A DNA stretch of 64,000 nt, from the NCBI GenBank assembly GCA_037013495.1, contig CM072805.1:19928669-19992668 (forward strand). The letters run 5' to 3'. The notes under the pieces were generated by a model that did no database searches, was not told the origin of the DNA, and worked only from the letters and a program-made list of their open reading frames with translations. Below are positions 23,777-35,293 of this stretch, piece by piece. This DNA comes from Hippophae tibetana (Eukaryota; Streptophyta; Magnoliopsida; Rosales; Elaeagnaceae). How positions within the stretch are numbered: position 1 is the stretch's first letter; each line of letters begins with the position of its first letter. The translations under genes were made by a program, and so were the position numbers.

Positions 23777-26700
23777 ATGGAGCAGCAAGCTAAGCTGAAT
23801 GAATGCATAGTTGAACTGTTGAAGTACACACTTGAGTCTCATATCAATGGAACCCTAGATACCGATCTTGCCCTCACCTCTGGCTTTTGCTCTCACCTCC
23901 TTCTCACTCAAGACCCTTCCCGGCGCACTGGTACTTTTTTCCCCCTTCCTCCTCTCATTATATACAAATCAAATTCATATTTTCCTGGGTAAATGTGCAA
24001 GAAATCATTGAAGTCAAGAAGATTAATGCTTATCTGACTACAGAAGCTGTTGTGTTGATTCATTGTTGATTAAGGATAGTCTCTTAGATTATTTTTTTTC
24101 AAAAAAGAAAGGATCTAATCTTTTTCTTGCTCCATTTATAGAAGAAACTCCATATCCGTTGTATATTCGTCTAGCATTTGCTCTATGCGAATCCATCAAT
24201 TCTGGAGCTTTGTGCAAAATGGTGTCGTATAGTGAGGCCAATGACTCGAGGCAGAAGGAAGTACTTGAAATGATATCAGACCTACCAAATGTATGCGATT
24301 CCTATGTTTCTGTGTTTATTTGGTATGTTGTTATTGCTGGCCAATTCTTATTATATACCTTACAAATTAGTTTCTGGTTTTTTAGATTATGAAGACTGTA
24401 AACTTTGAGCTTCATGTTCAAGAACCTTATTTTACGCAGCTGAGAGGTATTTTTCTGGAATAAAATTTGTATGTCTTTTATTTATATTGCTTTTTGTCAC
24501 TAAATCACTTGGACATCATTTTTTATAGGGAAATTAGAAAAAAAATATCTCCAAAACTTATAACAACAAAAATAACTCTTTAATAATATTGTATGGAGTC
24601 AATTGAATAGCATTCAACATTGAACTAGTTTAAATGTTCGTAATTTAATTTAGAATAGCGTTCAAAATAAAATGGTGTGTGAGACTTTTTTTTAATAGTT
24701 AAAATATATAAAGTGGATATAAGATGTGTTATTTTTGTGGTTATAAGTTTTAAAGGTATTATTTTTCTTTTTTTTCTTTTTTATTTTCATATTAAGTGTA
24801 ATATTTTCTCGTTTGATATAGAGTTTTACTTTTTCAGATGGCCTTAAGACAGTTGAAGGAAGATGTGCTGCTGGAGACTACAACCGGTATGGAGCTTTTG
24901 ATAGCTTTGTTTTGATTAGGTGTTAGAAGATCTAGTATTTGCAATCTTCTACTCTTTTTCCCCAATTGTTATATTCTGGCTTTAGAAAAACTTTTGCATA
25001 ATAAAAATGTGGATGCGTTGTTTCACAGTAAAGCTATGAAAGACTAATGGCAACTTTAAGCTCCTTTTTAAGCTTGTAGATTTGATGTATCCAACTTCCA
25101 ACTATTAGACATTACCCCAACACCATCAGAGTAGCCCAAGTTACCAGAAACTTAAAAAAGAAAAAACCTATCCTTCTTGCCCGAAATAGATTCATGCAAT
25201 TTTAGAACAAAGCCCTTCCCAGGCTATGCAGAAAGATATACTCTGCCTTCATCCACACTGTTTTTCTTTATGATATACATGTGCTTAAGTTATGGCATTT
25301 GTAGATCAAATCCAAGCTCTGTAGAAATTACAGCCAAACACAATCCACCTTGAATTTGGGTTAAGTTGGCTAGGTGCTAAATTTGTGGCATCCAGGAAAA
25401 CCCAGAATAATCTAGGGAGGCGATCTCAAACCAACTACGAATGCTTCTTTTTTGGAAAGTGACAAAAGAGATTGGAGGCTCATCATGGTCAAGTTTAGTT
25501 AGAGGGGTTGGTGTCGTAGCATCGCTCTTTGGAAAAGAGTTTCCAACTTGTATCCTTTCCACGTCGCTGAAGGTAAGTTGGCTAGGTGACCTAGTGCATT
25601 GAAAGTCATTTTCCTTGGAACAGCCTGGTGTTCTTTGGGATTTTCTTAGGTTGCATTTTCCTTTCTAACTATGTTAGGTTGAGAGGTCGAAGCAGGAAGT
25701 ACTAAACTGGCTTCTTGAAAGTGCCGCTGTTTATTCTTTACACTACAAGAGTCACTGGCAGAGGAAGATTTACCACTTGAAATAATGGGCAGGGATTCAT
25801 CACTCATTGCGTAAACTTGATAAAATGCCCATGAAAACAAAACAACAATAGAGATTACATGCAACTTAGGTATTAAGTTTTTCGTCTGGATTGCGGTTCC
25901 CAACGGACTGAAATATGCCTACAATGAAACAAGAAAAGGTGCACAGAATTTGTTAGGGAGTCCTAGCCCAAGAAATAAGAAACCCAACCCAGATACTTGT
26001 ATTAGCGGCAACGATGAGAAAGTAAATCTTAGCTGAAAAGGTGAGATGTTTGGTAAACCAGACAAAAAGTTGATGAAATGGGTTGAAAATTTTCAAATGG
26101 CCTGTAATTCTCTCTTGTCCAGGCTTAAATTCTCTGTGAAGTCTCCGGAGAAATCAAGGATAAGGAAAATATGGGCATGTGTGATAGGTTACTTTATATA
26201 CACACACATGCATATATATCCACATATTTGAATTTTGAATTTACAAGAAATTTAAAAGGGGCGGCAGTTACTCGAAAAAGTAGTTACCATTCACGATACA
26301 TAAAGGCAAGAAATATTGAAGAAGAATAGGATGATTAATATACGAAACAAATAAGAGTACTAGAACATTCTTACATCTTCAACTAAACTGAATGAATGAG
26401 GGGGCTTGATGATTGATAATAAAAGAATAGGAAACATGTGACCCTATCATAATTTGACTGTAGATTAGGGTCTCCTAGTGGACAAGGATATCTTCAATAG
26501 CCCATGGACTTGTGTGTCAGCCGGTGGATTCATATGTAAGCTTGCCAACATATTCACCATCCCGTGAACATCTGCTTCAGTTCGCATGTTAAACTTACCC
26601 TTTGTCCCACAAGTGTCTTGGAAGCTTGAATAAGTAGCCCCTTAATCCGTTCTTAGCCCGACTATCCAGCCATATATGGTAAAGTAGATCATCAATCCAA

Positions 26701-28877
26701 GAGTCCCCAATAACAGCCTATAATAAAAGTACGTGTAGGTTTTATTTTGGTCTTACACGACTACCTTTTGGACTCATATTGACTTTCAAGAAGCCATTTA
26801 CCTGTACGATGCCTCCACATGTATTAATTTCCACACACACATATATATATATAGGAATGATACATGTGCATTTCCCAAGGTAGTAACCATTATGTGTCAT
26901 AACCCTCTTAATAGGACATTCTCCTGACAAAGTGAAATTTAGAACAAGGCTGAATCAGCTGACCCTTTTACTCGTGGTTATAACCTCATGATCTTTCTAC
27001 AGTGAAGTCAAGAAGTTTGGATATAACGTAGCTTAGCTTACAAGTTCCTTGCTGTGCTCTGGATTTGTTGTTGTCATACAAAAACTTTAGACCTATTGAA
27101 CTACTCTGCTAATTTCAGTTTTGCTTTCAATTGTCAAAAGGACCTTTGGCTTCCATGTTTTTGTTTTAATTAGGATTGACATGTGTTTTTCTTGGATTTT
27201 CTCCTTACTTTTTTTTTATTGTAATCCCTTTACTAATTTGCTTTCTATTTATGGGTCTCAGAATCGAAACGCGGTCCTTGATTATCTTCAATAAATGTTT
27301 GGTGCTTGAGGTTAAGGTAATTATGTATTTCATTTAAACTATATCCTTGTCTTATGTATCTTTCCAACTTGATCCTTTGTAACTTCTATGTGTCAGGAAA
27401 TTCATAGGTATGCTTCTTTCTGTGATATGTTAGAAGCAGAGAGCCTTGAAAGAGTTCTTCCTGGAGTAAAAACCATTGAAGAAGGTAATCTCTTGTTTTA
27501 CTTTCATAGAAGCATAGAGCTTTCATTTAGAAGCTAACTAGCTACTTTACTATTATCACCTTACATAAATTAGTAATTGGTTGTTGACATTGTAACATCT
27601 ATAGATAATAACAAATCTTGAAGATAAAGAGGAATCAACAAGGAATTCTCAATTAGAGCGTGCAAAAAAAATGAATATAATTGGGATCCCCAATTATATT
27701 GAGAACCAGGAAACAAAATATAAATAGCCATCTGTAATTTTTCTTATCTGGTCCCTATGCCTTTTCTATTTTCTTCATCTTTGTTCAATCAGAGTGACTT
27801 TTTAGGAATGTTCAATTTTCTAGTTGTGCTTTGCATATATAATAAGCACATAATGACTGCGAAGTGGAAACTAGAATTCATCTACTGCTCACGTTCGTAG
27901 TTGATTGTTTCATGCTTGAACTTAAAGACTTTCAAACCACTTTAATTTTGGTTAACATCTGGCTATTCAACAAAAGTGTTTTGAGACGAGCATTGATAAT
28001 CATGCAGTAGATGCATAGAGTTCATATATGATTAGCAAATTCTCAGCTCTTGTCATGCGCTAGTAAATTACAATTGAGTGAATGCAACTTTTTCAGGTGT
28101 CAAGGTTTACAGGAACTTCTACAGTGAAGAGAAGGAAAAATCCAACGGTGTCCTCGCAATATGCCTCTCAAAACCTATCAGCCAACCTTACATTGCTTTG
28201 GCCAGGATACTTTCTGTTAGTATGCATGTTTTCTGCTCAACCTATCTGAATTTCTTAGCAGATAGAAAAGGGTGGGATGTTCAGATAAGAGAAAGCCACA
28301 AAAAGAAGGGAATGAAATTTCCCCACCTTAACTCCATGAATGTTAAAAAGTTCTGAACGTGTGAAACCCTGCAATTGAATTAAAGTAATCGACAGTACAT
28401 CTTTATTAAAAAATGAAACAATATATGGTATAAAATGTCATGGTTTGGATCTGTATTTGCCTGTCTCATATTTTTGTGACCAAATCATTGTTACTGGAGT
28501 TTCATTTGAAAAAATAATTTGGAAAATTTGGTCATAAAGAAGGGATAAAATTGAAGATAACTACATAGGTATGAATTCTTGATCAAGGAAAACTAGAAAC
28601 GTAGAAGTCTGCTCCATAACTGTGACAATTGAAATCTTTTTCATTTGTTTTCAGAGATTATGTGGTATGAATTAAAGAAAGAAATATAGTTGGCCTAAGA
28701 AAATTTCTCTCCAAGATAGCTAGCCCTTCTATTGTGAATGGTCTTCTATGTGGTGGCTCTGTTCTTTACCTTTTCTGAAACAAATCTAATATGGATATGA
28801 TAATTTTGAAACAGGGGCTCGGTTGCAAGGGTATTGAAAGCCTTCTGGACCTTACGTGCTCTAGAGGAACAACTTGA
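23777..28877 (+). CDS. ASCH-domain RNA-binding-type protein, short C-terminus, 8 exons
   Basis: Exons: 23777-23930, 24142-24290, 24386-24446, 24838-24886, 27262-27316, 27397-27484, 28097-28215 and 28815-28877. Introns are GT-AG, phases agree, and the total is 738 nt (245 codons plus TGA). The ASCH fold begins near residue 102 with FELHVQEPYFTQLRDGLKT. The family motif GxKxxExR is intact (G123, K125, E128, R130), followed by FNKCLVLEV and the VLPGVKTIEEGV and NGVLAICLSKP segments. It resembles plant ASCH proteins such as Arabidopsis At2g20410, which as I recall are near 390 residues. Here the last exon gives GLGCKGIESLLDLTCSRGTT and then stops, and I cannot find the usual C-terminal third downstream. 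If exon 7 is not spliced, another frame ends at 28354. Either the protein is naturally short or the gene has lost its 3' end. An upstream in-frame ATG at 23693 would add a hydrophobic 28-residue start. Confidence 0.78.
24537..24767. mobile_element. Small MITE-like element in ASCH intron 3
   Basis: 40-bp inverted ends (24537-24576 and 24728-24767) match at about 33 of 40 positions, around the core AAAACTTATAAC. The 231-bp element has no coding content. I cannot fix a target duplication, so the superfamily is open. Confidence 0.55.
25646..25942 (-). other. Unrecognised minus-strand reading frame in ASCH intron 4
   Basis: On the minus strand, a plausible splice acceptor (TTTCATTGTAG) precedes an open stretch that continues to 25646. 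It contains a hydrophobic segment (VISIVVLFSWAFYQVYA) and then a Ser-rich polar tail. I do not recognise the family. It may be a captured gene fragment or a chance frame. The 2.4-kb intron around it is longer than the gene's others and of more even base composition than the intergenic DNA. Confidence 0.25.
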
Positions 28878-29886
28878 GGTGCATTTTCTAATCAAATTGC
28901 CTTGTTGATAGCAAGTGATTATATTGTCGTCTATTTTTAGCTGCAATATGGAATTGGAGAGTAATGATCTTCCCCTATATTTCATGCAAAGTTCCTCAAA
29001 GAACCGAAAAATATGATTTGTGGACCATGAAGATTCATTGCTTGGTTATTGTACTAGAGATACCGAATCTCTGTTAAGTTCAACCGAGCATGGTTTTCTT
29101 AAGGCACAAGCTAGAGGAATTGCTGGATTAATTTTTGTGCATCTATTGATTATGGGCGTGTCATATGTTGTAAATACTAGTTGCTTATATTTTCGGTCCT
29201 ATTTGTCTTCCATTTCTTCCGTTTTACATGGTTTTCTTCTCTACTACCTAATACTTTGTGTTTTAAATTGAGATAAAATGTTAATGAGATTCATAATATA
29301 ATTCACTAATTTTCAAAATTTATCTTATATTCTCATTTAATTTTTAATAAGAGGAGATGTTAATAAGACATTATTAAGATATCTTATTTGTCCTTAATAG
29401 ATTTAATTGAGACAAATAAGAATAAAAAAAATAAAAATATGATATATTATTATTAATATTGTAAGTTTAATAAGAAAAATAATAGAAAAATATGATAAGA
29501 TGATATTTAAATTAAATGAGGTAATATTGTAACATGAATTCATTAAAGATACTAAATTAGATATGAAAAGAAATAAGATAATCTATATTACATCTTTATG
29601 TGCAGGTACAATGTTTACACTAGTCTACATGTGTTACTATCATTTTGTTAAAATTAACATGAGATGCAAATAAAAAGAAAGCAAAACTTCAACAGGTTTC
29701 GTGATGTAAAAAGGTGAAATTTAGTATCGTTGTTCTTCTACAATACATTAGATGTCTCTAGTTTTTTCAAAAATGTGCAAATCCCTTCAATGTGCACGAC
29801 ATCGTAACAATTGGTTAATTGTCGTATATGATCAAATTATAAGATGATTAATCATCCCAAATGATCAAATTGAATACTTATATTTT
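28878..29886. other. Downstream of the ASCH gene, no gene seen
   Basis: The sequence grades from mixed to AT-rich. I looked here for the missing conserved C-terminal exons of the ASCH family and did not see them. Confidence 0.5.
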
Positions 29887-30400
29887 GTTGGGAAGTTTTA
29901 TTTGAACATTTTGGGTAAATATTCATGTAAAAGAATATTTTATATTGATTAAGTAAAATATTAATGTAGTATTTATAAATAATATATAACTTATATTTAT
30001 TTGAGATTAATTTTTTAAGATTTGATGTCTTATGTTGTTATACACTTTATAAAATTTATATGATTTCAGAGTTTTAATAATTATTAATGTGTGAAATAAA
30101 AATAAATACTAATGAACTTCTATAAAAGAAATCATGTACTTTGTAAAAAGAATGAAAGAAAAGTAACATATATAAAATTACAATATAATATAATAAAAAA
30201 TAATTTTAAAATATAAAATGTTGGGTAAAAAGACTTTGAGGGGAGATGTTATGGTGTAAAAAGAGTAATCAACGTTGATTAATAAAGATATTTAGGTAGT
30301 GTTTATAAGTAATATATGATTTATTTTAATATTAATTTTTTAAGATTTTATGTCTTATATTACTTACATATTATATAAATTTATATATATATATATATAA
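29887..30400 (+). repeat. Pair of related direct repeats, possible small LTR pair
   Basis: About 120 bp near 29945-30065 resembles 30275-30390 (shared core ATTAATTTTTTAAGATTT followed by TGTCTTAT). The first may start TGTTGGGAAG near 29887. The second follows GAGGGGAGA and starts TGTTATGG near 30248, resembling a polypurine tract beside an LTR. After the first copy comes ATGATTTCAGAG, weakly like a tRNA primer site. This could be a small, decayed TRIM-like element. Confidence 0.35.
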
Positions 30401-31099
30401 TAAAAATACACACATATCCAAGCCAATTGGATTATTTAGTGCCTTAAGAAAAAATATTTCAATTGGTTCTTTACTACGTATAAAAGGCAAAAGAATGACA
30501 AAAAAATATATTTAAATTCTGAATAAAATAATATTATTTTTTTAATATTTTATTTTATTGGTAAATAAAAAGAGTAAAAATTGTTACTTCTTATAATATT
30601 TTATCATAAAAATTATTAAAATATTAAGTAAATAGTAAATTTTTATCATAAAATTATTAAAAAATTAAATAAATTGTAAAATTTATTCTTCTTTGATACA
30701 TTTAACAAAATATATGAGATAATTTTTTTTTTAATAATATAAGAGATTAATTTAGACATCTAATAATATAAATGATATTTACGTTAAATAAAAGCTTGAC
30801 ATCTGCTTTTTAGCTTATTATAAAAAATTCGCTCTTAAGTATTACGTGTGTGGTTATTAGTATTACATGTAGCAGGAAATCTGATTTAAGATAAGATAAA
30901 GCTACAGCGTTATGTAAAATAAGAAATTTATTTAGGATAAGACAAAGCTACGTGTAAGGAAATAGTAAAATTTATTAAAGTGTAAGGAAATAGTAGAGAT
31001 TACATTTTTCTCCATAAATATGCTTGTAAGCATAGATGGAAGGTACACTTAGCCTCCACTTCTATAATAAGAGAAGTATTTTATTTTAGTATCGTAGCT

Positions 31100-31545
31100 A
31101 TTTGTAATAAATTTTAGTGATTTTTAATAAGAAGTGAGAAATAATATTTTTTGAATATTCGTCTTTTATTCTCCTCATTTAAGGGGTATATATATAGGTA
31201 CCTTTATGTACATAGCGGAGTGCGTATTAGCAATCTGGTTAATATAAACTAGTTTACAGAATTAAAATTGTTCGTTGCAAGTATTTACAAATAAGGAAAG
31301 AGTATTTATATACAGGTCGTTCATTGATGACGACCTCGATACCAGGGATATTATAACTTTACCAAGTCTTGTCATCCCAAACCTTGTTGTTTGATGACGA
31401 GATGCTTTGTAGATAGGGTTGGCATGTTTTTCCAAGTTCGTTGGGCACAAGCCTTTTGTAGAGCTAGCTTTATATCCTCGTTTTATCCTAGCGGGGTACC
31501 TATACTCATTAGGTTGCATGTCCATTACATATTTAATACCAAACA
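31100..31545 (-). repeat. 3' LTR of the Tat element
   Basis: It shares its length with the LTR at 47399-47868 from TTTTAGTGATTTTT onward and ends CCAAACA at 31545. A purine-rich GGAGGAG (minus strand) sits just before it. The outer edge at ~31100 is worn and no clear target duplication is visible. Confidence 0.85.
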
Positions 31546-32053
31546 TTAACTCCTCCATTCTTTTTAATTGAGAAATCAAGAGAATAAACTGGTCGTATAT
31601 TCCTCGTATAAATAACGATCACTAAATTTTTTATTATTTTTATTATTTTTATCTTTAATGAGACCTTTCAGCTTCTTGTTTTCCCTTTATAAATAGTAGG
31701 AGAATATACTTACTTTTTACCTATTTTTAACTAAGTTTATCATACTCAGAGGATTTTAGGTCGTGGATGATTCAAGTCGTTTTATTCTTTCAGAAGGTCG
31801 CTTAGGAATTTTTTGGGTCCTCTTAGTTCGTGTATTTAACGTCGTTTGTTGGGATTCAAGTCGCTGTTACATCATTTACTCCATGATTTTGATACGAACT
31901 TCTCTTTGTAGGTATTTATTCATCCTTTTTCTTAATGTCGCATAAGGGGAAAGAAGTGATATCTTCAAAGGGAGATCTTTCTAAAAATGTTCCAAAAAAA
32001 TATTTCACCTCACCGTATTCCCTCGAGGTCGTTATTAACTAAACACTAAAGCG

Positions 32054-32932
32054 GTGTCTACCTCATCCTCACGGGATTCAATTCCTGTAATCATGATTCC
32101 TATGTCTATATCTACCAAGGTACCTCACCCAAAAAAGAAAAGGGAAAATAAGGGCGAGCCTACCCATAGAACCAAATATAAACATCAAATTGAAAAGATG
32201 CCTAGTGTTTTAACAGCTAAAGATTTGGAAGAAATTAGACAAACATACGACATACCAGCCCCGGTAGGGTTAATGCCAGTACCCCCATATTTATGTGATG
32301 CTGATGATCCACCACCGGGGTGGTGGGTGATACATTTAGCGGCCTTTAAGATAGGGTTACGTTGCCTCTTTCCCAAATTGGTGGCCCGTGCTTTGAGCAC
32401 CTTTGATATTAATTTTGCACAGATAAATCCAAACGGGTGGCAAACTCTTTTATGTCTTTCTGTAGTAGTTGTAGAACATGGCATAGACCTGGAAAACGAT
32501 GAATTAAGATGTTTATACTGTTTAAAAAGGAATGGGTTAGATAGAGGGAGGGTGTATATATCTTGCGTTATAGGTCACAGGTTACATCTCAAATTGCCTG
32601 ATAGCACCTTGGGATGGAAAGATAAATATTTTTATATTACTGGAGATATTTGGGATGACAGGGTGAATTTTCCAATTCGACATACCTGGAACCCTAATTT
32701 TAACACTTCACAACCTCATGCTAGCGAGTTTATGAGTAAATTGGATATTAGTGGTAAAGAAAAAATGAAGCGGATTGAGCTAAAAAATACCTCGAATGAA
32801 GGTTACCGCAATATCCTGACTATAGCTCGCTTAAAGAAGTCTGGGGTGTGGCGAGGTTATACAAATGAATATCAAGGTAGTTATTTTAGTACATATTTTG
32901 TTTATGTTTGTATATTTGCATATTATTGGTAA
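32054..32932 (+). CDS. Antisense ORF (aORF) of the Tat element, PF04195-like
   Basis: A 292-codon frame runs opposite to gag-pol, between integrase and the 3' LTR. After a basic N-terminus (PHPKKKRENKGE) it has PPPGWWVIHLAAFKIGLRC and then INPNGWQTLLCLSVVVV. This matches the plant 'putative gypsy type transposon' domain (Pfam Transposase_28 as I know it). Similar antisense ORFs are reported in Tat-branch elements. The coding end is near an AAGGTAGTT splice-donor-like site. A later segment (about 32957 on) follows a TTATAG acceptor-like site; splicing is known for this family. Function unknown. Confidence 0.7.
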   Translation: MSTSSSRDSIPVIMIPMSISTKVPHPKKKRENKGEPTHRTKYKHQIEKMPSVLTAKDLEEIRQTYDIPAPVGLMPVPPYLCDADDPPPGWWVIHLAAFKIGLRCLFPKLVARALSTFDINFAQINPNGWQTLLCLSVVVVEHGIDLENDELRCLYCLKRNGLDRGRVYISCVIGHRLHLKLPDSTLGWKDKYFYITGDIWDDRVNFPIRHTWNPNFNTSQPHASEFMSKLDISGKEKMKRIELKNTSNEGYRNILTIARLKKSGVWRGYTNEYQGSYFSTYFVYVCIFAYYW

Positions 32933-32956
32933 ATTTAACGTATATATATCTTATAG

Positions 32957-34049
32957 GGATGGATTATTCACACATTTATCTAGGGGATCTCATTGACACT
33001 TCAGGTGTACAAGAGCTAGCTCCTAGCTATTCACGTCTTGCACGCATGACCCCATCAGCTACATAAGAGGATCTGCTCGCTAATTTAGAGGTCGAAACTA
33101 CCCCAGAAAACGTAATTCCTTCAACTAATTTGGATAAACCGAGCTTGATATCACCTTATGAACCAAAAACATCAAAAAAGAGGAAGGTTGGGGAATATAC
33201 TCCTAGAATGGAGGCAATGGATATGGATGACTTTGAGTTCGATGAGGTCGTTTTGAAAGACGTCGTTGTTTTGGAGACTCCTATTACTTATTTTAACGAG
33301 GGAATTTTTGAACGAACAGAGCTTAAACGAGATCTGTATCATCATTTTGGAACAGAGATTGAGAGGGCGCAGGTAAGATCAGCTCGTAAGAGCGAAGGGG
33401 GGACGCATGGGGAACTAATTGTAGATCGCTTATTGGAGGTATAGAAACGTATTAATTTCATTTTGTATTTGTGATATGCAATTTTTATTACATTGTTTTA
33501 ATTCATGTCGTTTGTAGGTGGTGTGTGGCAAGAGAAGCCGAGCTATCATTACGGGGTTATAAATGTGAAGTGCAAGCTAGCCGGTTACAAATAGCCAAAT
33601 ACGAGAAATTGGTAAAAGACAAGGATGTCCTGATTTCTGATAAGGATACAAAAATTTTAAATTTAGAGAATGAAGTGATCGATAAGGTGGAGAAATTAAG
33701 AAAATCGGACACGTACTATTTTGAGAAGGGTGAGGCCACTAAACATTTTGAAAATCTAGCCAAAGAAGCCGATAAAAAGAACCTCGCGTTTCAAGAGCAA
33801 ATTTCTACTATGTCGACTCAAGTTAGTTCATTATCCACATTAGTAGATACATTAAGAGCGGAATGTACCAAGGCTTACCGGAGTGATGTGAGCTTTGTAA
33901 TAAATAACCTCAAACTGCATGCTGAAAAACTAGGTTTGAATGCACCTTATGTGTCCTTGATGCGAGATTTTCAGAGCAACAGGCCAAAAACACCTGGGGT
34001 TGCCACACCGCAAGGTTCCACTATAGTAGTGGAAGATGCTACTCCGTGA
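32957..34049 (+). pseudogene. Further aORF blocks: acidic linker and coiled coil
   Basis: 33130-33444 is acidic and contains a nuclear-signal-like SKKRKV and the block RDLYHHFGTEIERAQ. 33520-34049 is a long heptad-type helical region (KYEKLVKDKDVLISDKDTKI and neighbours), a likely coiled coil. Together with 32054-32932 it forms the usual layout of the family's antisense protein. It is part of a fossil element. Confidence 0.6.
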
Positions 34050-34459
34050 AAGGTTTTTATATGTTTTTTTTTGGAAGTTTATGTAAAAGAAATTTTGGAA
34101 CTTGAACTCATTTAATTTTAAATGTTGTATTTATTTATATATATTTGTTTGGTTTGAAATTTATATATTTATATTATGTTAGTGTAGTATGTATAATTGA
34201 GAGGATTTGAGGCCGTGTTGATCTGAATTTTATTTAACTAAGCGAGCAGACAACTGTTAAGAAGTAATCGCAGCCCGTTTAACGTAATGGATTATAGTAG
34301 AGTAAATTTGGAGATTTGTTTGAAACGACGGGGTTATTACCAACTAATAAAGTACTTCCTGTAGTTGGAGAGCGAGCTATTTCTACTTAAGGTGAAAAAA
34401 TAAGTTCAACCTTAGTTACGATACTTGCGTCACCTGATGTAAGAAAATGAATTGTTTCC

Positions 34460-35146
34460 CCTATTCATAGCGAGGAGGTTAATCAAATTCCTCAAAAGGT
34501 CACGAAGTGGAAAATGAAGGAAATACGCACTATAATTGTTAGGTCGTCTGTTTCTTTTATGAATGAGGTGTGCATTGAAAATTCGCCGCTTGACAAGGTA
34601 TCCATTTTAAAGGATATTAAGCCTTTACATAGTATATACCCTCCCCTAAACGAAAGAGGTTATTCAAGCGGGGTGGAGAAGCTTTTCAAAGAAGGTATGT
34701 TTAACACCCCTCATGTGCAAGAAGAATTATATCATCATTTTGGGGTACCAGAAGACCTTCCTTCTATTTACACAGCCCGTAAGAGAGAGGGTGGGCTGTG
34801 TGGCATATGATAGCAAGACGTATGTTTGATGTAAGTGATAAAAAAATGAATTTTCTTACAAAGTGAATTGGTATATATTAATTTAATAGGCCATAGCTAT
34901 GGCAAAGGATGCAGAAATAGAAGCAAAAATATGCGAAGAAACACATGAATGTACATAGCAAAATTTGCATGTATGAAAAGCACGATGTAAAGTTCTGAAG
35001 AAAGATTTAGCAGATGCGTGAGAAGATTTGAAGTTAGCACTTCTTGAATAAGAAAGATATAAAAATGAGGGGGATGGATTGCACCAATTAGTGGAATATT
35101 GGAAAAATAGGGTGCTTGGTAAGGAACATACGTAAAATTTCCTCAT
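34460..35146 (+). pseudogene. Second, diverged aORF-like copy
   Basis: 34514-34810 contains KEGMFNTPHVQEELYHHFG then SIYTARKREGGLCG, parallel to NEGIFERTELKRDLYHHFG and RSARKSEGGTHGE in the block at 33130-33444. A helix-rich trace follows (34890-35146). So a stretch of the antisense region exists twice in tandem at low similarity. Confidence 0.55.
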
Positions 35147-35293
35147 GAACGTGCTAGTAGTAATTTATTTGTAGTAATTTTTGAGCCATCTAAGAGTTTG
35201 TACGATTAATATGATTGTAATAATGATGAACAATGTGATGCGAATAAAATATGGTAAGCATGTTAGTTTCAAGATATGTCTTTGCTACTGTAT

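Noticed and set aside
24063-24392. 109-codon frame as a separate gene
   Set aside because: It contains exon 2 of the ASCH gene plus flanking intron sequence.
29020-29271. 83-codon frame as the missing ASCH C-terminus
   Set aside because: It lacks the family's conserved C-terminal motifs and is not linked by plausible splice sites.
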